A stretch of DNA of 5,798 bases. It comes from Nitrosarchaeum sp. GTDB taxonomy: Archaea > Thermoproteota > Nitrososphaeria > Nitrososphaerales > Nitrosopumilaceae. Numbering within the stretch: the stretch's first letter is position 1; each line of letters starts with the position of its first letter. Positions 1-5,085 of this stretch are shown in pieces. The position numbers and the translations under genes are program-made. Below the pieces are notes generated by a model. The model was not told where the DNA came from. It made no database searches and saw only the letters and a program-made list of their open reading frames with translations. The DNA lies in assembly GCA_013140415.1 (NCBI GenBank), contig JABFSW010000066.1, positions 1-5,798 on the forward strand. Reading direction: 5' to 3'.

Positions 1-18
1 ATCAAAAGTATCATCCAT
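1..18 (-). CDS. Possible 5' end of a minus-strand gene running off the left edge
   Basis: Read on the minus strand, an ATG at 18-16 opens a frame (M-D-D-T-F-D) that is still open at the window edge. Only six codons are visible, so no product can be named. The support is positional: a TATA-like element with a purine-rich stretch ahead of it lies 26-33 bases upstream, the spacing expected for a leaderless archaeal transcript starting at or near this ATG. An alternative ATG at 14-12 in another frame is also open to the edge. If real, the gene diverges from the small cysteine-rich frame at 121. Confidence 0.35.
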
Positions 19-43
19 TTATAATCATCAATCTTTATGTGAA

Positions 44-51
44 TTTATAAC
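44..51 (-). promoter_or_regulatory. TATA-box-like element for the leftward gene
   Basis: The minus strand reads GTTATAAA here, preceded by the purine-rich GAAAA that resembles a BRE (TFB-recognition) element. It sits 26-33 bases upstream of the ATG at 18, the usual archaeal distance from TATA box to transcription start, which suggests a leaderless mRNA. Such A/T-rich matches are common in this genome, so the spacing is the main support. Confidence 0.4.
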
Positions 52-120
52 TTTTCTAAGTAAAAATTGCACATGATTTACACCAATAGAATAATTAGTA
101 AAATATTGTAATTACAAATA

Positions 121-273
121 ATGCAGAAATTATGTATTAAAGATACATCAGGGAAAGGAGAGCATTGTTTCTGTATCGAAATAGATGCTCAAAGAGGAGT
201 AAAGAAGTGCTGTAAATGCAATCAATGGAATGTACAAGGTAAAGACTGGACAGAAGATTCAGACTTTAGATAA
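121..273 (+). CDS. Small cysteine-rich protein, putative zinc-binding, 50 aa
   Basis: An ATG-started frame of 50 codons ends in TAA. An in-frame stop at 109-111 fixes the start: it begins at this ATG or it is not a gene. The product is hydrophilic and has six cysteines: C5, then H15-C16-x-C18, then C30-C31-x-C33. The two clusters are about 11-12 residues apart, as in small zinc knuckles or ribbons; the spacing loosely recalls the first half of a SWIM finger, but the closing CxH is absent. Two tryptophans (W36, W43) and an acidic C-terminus follow. There is no signal peptide or membrane segment. Codon choice matches the neighbours (both Arg are AGA, third positions mostly A/T). No Shine-Dalgarno site precedes it, which fits a leaderless transcript. 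I do not recognise the family. Zinc binding is inferred from the cysteine pattern. It could still be a chance frame. Confidence 0.5.
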   Translation: MQKLCIKDTSGKGEHCFCIEIDAQRGVKKCCKCNQWNVQGKDWTEDSDFR

Positions 274-427
274 ATTTTAGAATTTAACTCAATATCTCAA
301 ATTGGAGGCTAAAATAAGAGATAAAGTGTGAAAATTATAATATTTGACCTACATTGAATCCTTTTGAAACACATCTAATTGACGCCTAGCATGGTTTTTA
401 TCGGGGTAACTAAGAATTTTTCAATAC
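274..427 (+). other. Intergenic region upstream of rps13
   Basis: These 154 bases contain no frame longer than about 20 codons on either strand and no tRNA-like fold that I could see. They hold the probable rps13 promoter near the right end (395-402). A GGAGG at 304-308 looks like a Shine-Dalgarno core but has no usable start codon behind it: the nearest GTG codons run into stops after at most nine codons. No T-rich terminator is obvious after the small frame at 121-273. Confidence 0.5.
395..402 (+). promoter_or_regulatory. TATA-box-like element of the rps13-rps4 unit
   Basis: TTTTTATC lies 26-33 bases before the TTG start codon of rps13. There is no Shine-Dalgarno sequence between it and the start, so the simplest reading is a leaderless or near-leaderless transcript beginning at about position 427. 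The assignment rests on spacing and A/T content, not on experimental start sites. Confidence 0.45.
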
Positions 428-440
428 TTGAGCACTCAAG
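427..440 (+). repeat. Inverted repeat spanning the rps13 start codon
   Basis: CTTGAG-CA-CTCAAG is a 6+6 base dyad with a 2-base centre. The TTG start codon (428-430) is inside its left arm. As RNA it could form a 5-bp stem with a 4-base loop. As DNA it could be a small operator immediately at the predicted transcription start. One or two such dyads are expected by chance in a window of this size, and the arms also encode M-S-T-Q. Only the position makes it notable. Confidence 0.35.
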
Positions 441-1006
441 AATTTAGACACATTGTTAGGATTGTAGGAAATGATATTCCTGGAGCCAAAAAGGCGATTG
501 TGGGATTAACCCAGATTAAAGGAATAGGATATAATTTTGCCACAGCAATTCTAGATACATTAAAAATTAATACCAATACAAATATCGGTTTTCTATCTGA
601 ATCTAATGTTCAATCAATTGAGAAATTAATTACCAATCCCATAGCAGGAAATTTTCCAGTGTGGTTTCTTAACAGAAGAAAAGACATTGAGACTGGAGGA
701 AATATGCATCTATTGACATCAGATATTCCTTTTACTTTAAGAAATGATATAGAAAGAGAGAGAACCACCAATAGTTGGAGAGGTTATCGTCACATGTATG
801 GATTAAAAGTCAGAGGACAGTGTACAAGAACTACAGGTAGAAAAGGAGGAGCAGTAGGTGTTGCCAAAGCTGGAAAACCAGCTCCTGCACAAGCAGCAGC
901 TGCACCGGCAGCAACAGCAGCTGCACCGGCAGCAACAGCAGCTGCACCGGCAGCAGCAAAACCTGCTGCAGAAAAGAAAGCAGCTCCTGCGGAGAAAAAG
1001 AAATAG
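428..1006 (+). CDS. rps13: Small-subunit ribosomal protein uS13 (S13P) with Ala/Pro/Lys tail
   Basis: uS13 sits in the head of the 30S subunit and contacts the P-site tRNA and the inter-subunit bridge to the large subunit. The archaeal form is clear: N-terminal FRHIVRI, the helix-turn segment GLTQIKGIG (residues 26-34), and the rRNA/tRNA-binding C-terminal signature [15 protein letters not shown] followed by TRTTGRKGG (about 116-141). The start is TTG; no nearer ATG fits the conserved N-terminus, and there is no Shine-Dalgarno site, so a leaderless start is likely. Archaeal S13 is usually about 150 residues; this one has 192. The excess is a tail from about residue 145 made of Ala, Pro and Lys, including three 7-residue AAAPAAT-type repeats (157-177) and ending in [11 protein letters not shown]. 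It is the first gene of the unit, with rps4 starting 9 bases after its stop. Confidence 0.96.
   Translation: MSTQEFRHIVRIVGNDIPGAKKAIVGLTQIKGIGYNFATAILDTLKINTNTNIGFLSESNVQSIEKLITNPIAGNFPVWFLNRRKDIETGGNMHLLTSDIPFTLRNDIERERTTNSWRGYRHMYGLKVRGQCTRTTGRKGGAVGVAKAGKPAPAQAAAAPAATAAAPAATAAAPAAAKPAAEKKAAPAEKKK
896..958 (+). repeat. Three tandem copies of a 21-bp in-frame repeat in rps13
   Basis: Copies lie at 896-916, 917-937 and 938-958. The first two are identical; the third differs at one base and turns the final Thr codon into Ala. Each unit encodes AAAPAAT (residues 157-163, 164-170, then AAAPAAA at 171-177). The unit is about two-thirds G+C and contains CCG codons, in sharp contrast to the A/T-rich surroundings. 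Near identity at DNA level suggests recent slippage-type expansion. It is not a CRISPR, because the copies are contiguous without spacers. Confidence 0.9.
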
Positions 1007-1010
1007 GTGG
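1006..1010 (+). promoter_or_regulatory. Probable Shine-Dalgarno site of rps4
   Basis: GGTGG overlaps the last base of the rps13 stop codon. Its GGTG core (1006-1009) leaves six bases before the GTG start at 1016. It matches the anti-Shine-Dalgarno GGTG core used in archaea and supports translation of rps4 as an internal cistron of the rps13 transcript, in contrast to the apparently leaderless rps13. Confidence 0.5.
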
Positions 1011-1015
1011 ATTGA

Positions 1016-1579
1016 GTGGGAGATCCTAAATATCCAAGAAGAATGTGGAGAAAACCAAAGAGACCACTTAATTACGAATTAAAAATGGAGGAATTAAAAA
1101 CTCTCGGCACATTTGGTTTAAGATCAAAAAGAGAGTTATGGAAAGCACATACAGAATTATCTCGTGTAAGACATCAAGCAAGATCACTGCTTGCTTTGAG
1201 ACAAGAGATCAGATTAGAAAAAGAACCAATTTTGATGAAATCATTATCAAGAATAGGGTTAGTCAGTAATGAATCCACATTAGATGATGTGCTCAATCTT
1301 CAAGTAAATGATTTACTTTCACGTAGATTACAAACACTAGTATCAAGAAAGTTTGGATTTAAAACACCATATCAAGCAAGACAGGCAGTAATTCATGGAC
1401 ATATAATGATTGGAGATAGAAAAGTAAACATTCCATCGTACATTGTAACATTGGAAGAAGAAAAAAATATTCATTTTTCACCAGAGTCTAATATTCCAAG
1501 CATGTTAGAAAGTACTAAAAAACCAGAATCAAAACCTGAAATTGATGCAGTCGTAGAGACAACTGAAGTAGAAACTTAG
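1016..1579 (+). CDS. rps4: Small-subunit ribosomal protein uS4 (S4P)
   Basis: uS4 is a primary 16S rRNA-binding protein of the 30S body, needed early in assembly and for decoding fidelity at the mRNA entry. The N-terminal half has the archaeal/eukaryotic S4 opening (MGDPKYPRRMWRKPKRP) and the ELWKAHTELSRVRHQARSLLA region. The S4 RNA-binding domain covers about residues 101-150, with LSRRLQTLVSRKFGF and the signature ARQAVIHGHIMIGDRKVNIPS (121-141). The length of 187 aa is normal for archaea. From about residue 155 the tail is acidic and low in complexity. The GTG start is chosen because it keeps the conserved N-terminus and follows a GGTG site. It is co-transcribed with rps13 (9-base gap). 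The usual archaeal followers rps11 and rpoD (rpo3) are not in the window. Confidence 0.96.
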   Translation: MGDPKYPRRMWRKPKRPLNYELKMEELKTLGTFGLRSKRELWKAHTELSRVRHQARSLLALRQEIRLEKEPILMKSLSRIGLVSNESTLDDVLNLQVNDLLSRRLQTLVSRKFGFKTPYQARQAVIHGHIMIGDRKVNIPSYIVTLEEEKNIHFSPESNIPSMLESTKKPESKPEIDAVVETTEVET

Positions 1580-1621
1580 AATAGAAAGATTTTCAATTGA
1601 ATAATAAGAATAGGTTTAACA

Positions 1622-1629
1622 GTAAATAA
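1622..1629 (+). promoter_or_regulatory. Weak TATA-like element ahead of glmS
   Basis: GTAAATAA lies 28-35 bases before the glmS ATG at 1657 within the 77-base gap after rps4. The spacing allows a near-leaderless glmS transcript, and no Shine-Dalgarno sequence is visible before the ATG. No convincing T-rich terminator separates rps4 from glmS, so read-through from the ribosomal unit is also possible. Confidence 0.3.
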
Positions 1630-1656
1630 CCCCTCACATTATCAGATAGATCAGTC

Positions 1657-3417
1657 ATGTGTTCAATTATCGGTTATTATGGAAATGAAATAGCAGCGCC
1701 AATAATAGTCAAAGGACTGAAAAGAATGGAGTATCGTGGATACGATAGTGTTGGGGTTGCGACCGAATCAAATAATCAGATTGAATTAAAAAAAGGAGTT
1801 GGAAAAGTAGAAGAGGTAAATTCTAAGATTCAACTCGATACATTACCTGGAAAAGTTGGAATAGGTCACACCAGATGGGCAACTCATGGAAAAGTGACAG
1901 ATGCAAATGCGCATCCACATCCTAGCAATTCTGGAAAACTGGCAATAGTGCATAATGGAATTATAGAAAATTTCGAACAACTAAAGAAAGAATTAGAAAA
2001 AGACGGATATATTTTCAAAAGTGAAACAGACAGTGAAGTAATAGCAAATCTTCTTCAAAAAAATTATGAGATTGTCAAGAATGTTAAAAGTGCAATAATC
2101 AAGACAGTTTCAGAATTAAAGGGTCATTATGCATTTGTTGCAATGTTTGAAAACGGACAATTGGCAGCTGCGAGATTTCATGAACCATTAATTGTTGGAA
2201 TTGGGAAAAATAGTTATTTTCTCTCAAGTGATGTTTTAGGATTTATTGAACAAACAGATAATGCCATTTACATTGAAAACGGTAATTTTGTCATAATTGA
2301 CAAAGACAAATTACAAATTTTAGATTTTAATGGAGAAAGCGTAAAACAGCAAATTACAAAAGTATCAAAAGAATTTGCAGATGCATATAAGGGCGACTAT
2401 GCACATTTTACATTAAAAGAAATTTCAGAGCAGCCAGATACTATATTCAAAGCAGGAGAAAATACAAAAGAGGCAATTAAAAATGCAGCAAGTTATATTA
2501 AAAATTCGAAGAACATCTACATAACTGGAAGCGGAACTAGTTATAATGCAGCATTGATTGCAAAACAAGTTTTAGCCAAATATGCAAAAATAAAAGTAGA
2601 TGCAATAATTTCAAGTGAATTACAATTTTCTTCAGATACAATTGAACCAAATTCAACATTAATTGCAATTTCACAAAGCGGTGAAAGTGCAGATGTATTA
2701 GATGCAGTAAATATTGCAAAAAAAGTAAACTGTAAGGTTATTTCCATAGTAAATTCACTTACATCATCTTTGGCAAGGGAATCAAATATTGTAATTGGGA
2801 TGAATTGCGGCCCAGAGATAGGCGTTGCAGCAACAAAAAGTTTTACATCTCAAATGATCATAATATACAAAATCACAGAAGAGTTGTGTGATGGAAAATT
2901 CGAGATTAGCTATAAAGAAATATCAAAAGCAATTGCAAAAATTCTTGAAAATCATGCTCAAATTAGGCACATTGCTAGAGAAATTAAAGAAATTTCAGAT
3001 ATCTATGTTCTAGGGAGAGGAATTCATTATCCAATAGCGATAGAATCTGCTTTAAAATTAAAAGAATTGACATACATTCATGCAGAAGGAATACCAGGAG
3101 GAGAATTAAAACACGGTCCATTGGCACTTATGGATTCCAATGTATTTGTGATTATAATTAATCCAAATGATTCAACATATTTGGATACATTAACAAGTGC
3201 TAGAGAAATTAAAGCACGTGGTGCAAAGATCATTGGTATATCAGATGAGAAAAGTGATGTCTATGATTATTGGATAGAAATTCCAAAAACAAGTGAATTA
3301 GCATATCCTATTTCAGAAACAATTCCAATACAGTTGCTTTCATATTATGCGGCAATTGAAAAAGACGCTGATCCGGATTATCCAAGAAACTTGGCTAAAT
3401 CAGTTACAGTGAAGTAA
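1657..3417 (+). CDS. glmS: Glutamine-fructose-6-phosphate aminotransferase (isomerizing), GlmS
   Basis: GlmS converts fructose-6-phosphate and glutamine to glucosamine-6-phosphate and glutamate in the cytoplasm, the committed step to UDP-GlcNAc. The N-terminal class II glutaminase domain (about 1-235) starts MCSIIGYYG, with Cys2 as nucleophile after Met removal, followed by MEYRGYDSVGVA (24-35), GHTRWATHG (70-78) and HNGIIENF (99-106). Two SIS sugar-isomerase domains follow: ITGSGTSYNA (289-298) with SQSGESADV (339-347), then VLGRG (451-455). The isomerase core ESALKLKE (463-470) and ELKHGPLAL (483-491) supplies Glu463, Lys467, Glu470 and His486, equivalent to the E. coli catalytic residues E481, K485, E488 and H504. 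The C-terminus is PRNLAKSVTVK, with the conserved lysine at 581; the last residue is Lys where many homologues have Glu. At 586 aa it is slightly shorter than E. coli GlmS. Its 3' end overlaps the convergent cobT by 14 bases. Archaeal products likely feed surface glycan synthesis (inference). Confidence 0.97.
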   Translation: MCSIIGYYGNEIAAPIIVKGLKRMEYRGYDSVGVATESNNQIELKKGVGKVEEVNSKIQLDTLPGKVGIGHTRWATHGKVTDANAHPHPSNSGKLAIVHNGIIENFEQLKKELEKDGYIFKSETDSEVIANLLQKNYEIVKNVKSAIIKTVSELKGHYAFVAMFENGQLAAARFHEPLIVGIGKNSYFLSSDVLGFIEQTDNAIYIENGNFVIIDKDKLQILDFNGESVKQQITKVSKEFADAYKGDYAHFTLKEISEQPDTIFKAGENTKEAIKNAASYIKNSKNIYITGSGTSYNAALIAKQVLAKYAKIKVDAIISSELQFSSDTIEPNSTLIAISQSGESADVLDAVNIAKKVNCKVISIVNSLTSSLARESNIVIGMNCGPEIGVAATKSFTSQMIIIYKITEELCDGKFEISYKEISKAIAKILENHAQIRHIAREIKEISDIYVLGRGIHYPIAIESALKLKELTYIHAEGIPGGELKHGPLALMDSNVFVIIINPNDSTYLDTLTSAREIKARGAKIIGISDEKSDVYDYWIEIPKTSELAYPISETIPIQLLSYYAAIEKDADPDYPRNLAKSVTVK

Positions 3418-4483
3418 AAAGCCGATGATATTCTTTTTCAGATAGCGTTAAAAAATGAGTGGAATCATTTCCTGTTTTTATCATAGATGCGATAATACTA
3501 CCGCCTGCACCGACACCTTCTTTTGCAAATCCTTGTGAAAATGCTTTTAGTCCTGAAAATTTAGAATTTTCTAGTCCGGGGTTAACAGCGATTACAGGAA
3601 TGTCTGCAATTTCTGAAACAAGAGATGTAAAATTAGCACTGTCATCATTGGAGATGTAAGAAGTGGTTCCAATAGCAGTATTTTGTTCATTGAATCCAAT
3701 TTTTGAAGCAAATGCTAAAACAGCAGCCATTTGGGTACCACCTGCCAACATTACTTTAGTGATTTCGGATGCGGAACTTAACATACCAGCTACAAAGGCA
3801 ATCATAGGATCACCAACTTCGGCTATTACATGATATGGGTTATCGGAAGTTAATCTCCCTAATGCCAGATTAACAATTTGATTTTTTAATTCAACTGGAT
3901 TATTTGGAATACTAGAACTTACTTTAGCTTGGAATCCTAATCCTCGTAATACAGCAAGAGCAGTGGTTGTGCCACCAGGAATACTTTCCCCTATTATCAA
4001 ACAATCAGTTAAAGATGCAAGACTTCTTCCTACCATTCTTCCATAATCTACTGCCTGAGATACTTGGGAATCACTCATTGCAGATTCAACTGAAATGTTT
4101 TTCCCATGTACCAAACCAGTGTGAATGAAAGGTAGCTGTGGCAGAATTTTACTTCCAGCATTAATTACAACATGAGGAATACTGCATGACTCTAATGCAG
4201 TTTTAGTAAGTAATGCTGGTGTAGGCTTACCATCAGGAGTCATTGGAATTTTATCAATTGTTTTACAATAACCATAGTAGAGATATTCAGCATCTGCAGG
4301 AGGAGTGAATTGTATTGAATCTTTATCAGCACCGGCAAAGGTAATGCCTGAGATTTCACATGTTTCAGTATAAGAAATTACAAGTGAGAATAAAAAATTT
4401 CCAGATTTAAGTGTGTCAATAAAATCATGAGCTTTGTTTACATTACCAAAAAATTCAAAATCATCTAAATAGGTCATTGTCAC
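3404..4483 (-). CDS. cobT: Archaeal CobT-type nicotinate-nucleotide:5,6-dimethylbenzimidazole phosphoribosyltransferase
   Basis: CobT transfers phosphoribose from nicotinate mononucleotide to the lower-ligand base of cobalamin (5,6-dimethylbenzimidazole or another purine-like base), giving the alpha-riboside phosphate used in nucleotide-loop assembly. The 359-aa protein matches the archaeal family (UPF0284/TIGR00303 type). An N-terminal FLFSLVISYTETCEISGI region is followed by TPPADAEYLYYG (60-71) and TPDGKPTPALLT (82-93). The glycine-rich GESIPGGTTTALAVLRGLG (165-183), VGDPMIAFVAGM (223-234), LAGGTQMAAVLAF (246-258) and GVGAGGS (323-329) follow. The annotated GTG start overlaps the upstream stop codon as GTGA; an ATG two codons on (4477-4475) is an equally possible start, and neither has a clear Shine-Dalgarno site, so translational coupling is likely. 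It is the last gene of a three-gene operon. Which base it uses in this organism cannot be read from sequence. Confidence 0.9.
   Translation of the reverse strand: MTMTYLDDFEFFGNVNKAHDFIDTLKSGNFLFSLVISYTETCEISGITFAGADKDSIQFTPPADAEYLYYGYCKTIDKIPMTPDGKPTPALLTKTALESCSIPHVVINAGSKILPQLPFIHTGLVHGKNISVESAMSDSQVSQAVDYGRMVGRSLASLTDCLIIGESIPGGTTTALAVLRGLGFQAKVSSSIPNNPVELKNQIVNLALGRLTSDNPYHVIAEVGDPMIAFVAGMLSSASEITKVMLAGGTQMAAVLAFASKIGFNEQNTAIGTTSYISNDDSANFTSLVSEIADIPVIAVNPGLENSKFSGLKAFSQGFAKEGVGAGGSIIASMIKTGNDSTHFLTLSEKEYHRLFTSL
3431..3438 (+). terminator. Possible T-rich termination tract for glmS
   Basis: TTCTTTTT lies 14-21 bases after the glmS stop, inside the opposing cobT coding sequence. Archaeal RNA polymerase often terminates on T-rich runs without a hairpin, and none is evident here. 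The position fits, but the tract is short and could simply be cobT coding sequence. Confidence 0.25.
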
Positions 4484-5085
4484 ATCATGTCAACAAATTC
4501 TTGTTCAGTTCGCTTTTGCATGACAAGATTAGTTATTTTCTCTTGTCCAATTGTAGATGTTGAAGAATGTCCATAATTATGGCCAGGGTAAAGAGTAAGA
4601 TCATCATTCAAAGAATAAAGAACATCGAAAAGACTATGATACAATTCTTTTGCACTACCTCCAGGTAAATCTATACGTCCACAATTTCCTACAAAAAGAG
4701 TATCTCCAGAAAAAAGTTTTCCATCTCCAATTAAACACATGCTATCTTTAGAATGTCCAGGAGTATGCAAAATAGTTAGTTTTGAATTCCCAAATTCAAT
4801 TATATCACCATCTTTTACTGCAATGTCGTGTTTTAATTCAGATTTTTCATGTTGGATTAGTTTTGCATTAGTTGATTTTATCATTCCTTCATTTCCCAAT
4901 GTGTGATCAAAATGATGATGAGTGTTGATGATATATTTTATTTTTAAATTATTTCGTTTGATAATTTGTTCAATTTGATCAAGATCCCAAGAGGGATCAA
5001 TTATTATTCCTTCATTGGTATCTTCATCTTCCACAACATATGTGAAATTCTGCATATTCCCAACTTGGATTTGATGAACTTTCAC
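4480..5085 (-). CDS. Metallo-beta-lactamase-fold hydrolase, ETHE1/glyoxalase II-like
   Basis: This 201-aa cytoplasmic protein has all the metal-binding motifs of the MBL fold: HHHFDH at 56-61 (His56, His58, Asp60, His61), His111 in HTPGHS, Asp128 in SGDTLF, and His169 in PGHNYG. The segment GNCGRIDLPGGSAKELYHSL (133-152) resembles the CGRTDF..G....LYHS segment of ETHE1-type persulfide dioxygenases more than classical glyoxalase II, and the length fits that group. The substrate cannot be deduced. A thiol-ester hydrolase or a low-molecular-weight-thiol persulfide dioxygenase are the main options, and the physiological thiol is unknown here. The GTG start overlaps the nnrE stop as GTGA and is preceded by a GAGGGTG Shine-Dalgarno-like site. 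The stop in turn overlaps the cobT start. The tight coupling suggests co-expression with both neighbours, but no shared pathway is proven. Confidence 0.9.
   Translation of the reverse strand: MKVHQIQVGNMQNFTYVVEDEDTNEGIIIDPSWDLDQIEQIIKRNNLKIKYIINTHHHFDHTLGNEGMIKSTNAKLIQHEKSELKHDIAVKDGDIIEFGNSKLTILHTPGHSKDSMCLIGDGKLFSGDTLFVGNCGRIDLPGGSAKELYHSLFDVLYSLNDDLTLYPGHNYGHSSTSTIGQEKITNLVMQKRTEQEFVDMM

Noticed and set aside
304..308. GGAGG resembling a ribosome-binding site
   Set aside because: No start codon at a suitable distance opens a frame longer than nine codons.
1..427. Possible tRNA or other structured RNA gene upstream of rps13
   Set aside because: I could not find a cloverleaf, a T-loop-like GTTC motif or a long paired stem; the A/T-rich content fits plain intergenic DNA plus a small frame.
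391..447. ATG-started 18-codon frame running into rps13
   Set aside because: Too short, in a different frame from the conserved S13 N-terminus, and it overlaps the probable promoter.
896..958. Tandem repeats as a possible CRISPR array
   Set aside because: The units are contiguous, only 21 bp, in frame with rps13 and lack spacers.
858..1082. A 74-codon Gln/Leu/Arg-rich frame overlapping the 3' end of rps13 and the start of rps4
   Set aside because: It is the +1 shadow of the GC-rich tandem repeat in rps13 and crosses two well-supported genes; its composition is explained by the repeat.
2537..2747. Two overlapping minus-strand frames inside glmS
   Set aside because: They lie wholly within the strongly conserved SIS region of glmS, have no family motifs and are typical antisense shadows in A/T-rich coding DNA.
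3459..3659. Plus-strand frame of 66 codons inside cobT
   Set aside because: Antisense to conserved cobT sequence, with no motif or initiation signal.
4983..4998. Perfect hairpin GATCCC-AAGA-GGGATC
   Set aside because: It lies in the middle of the MBL coding sequence, has no T-tract behind it, and its codons match an ordinary family segment; probably coincidental.
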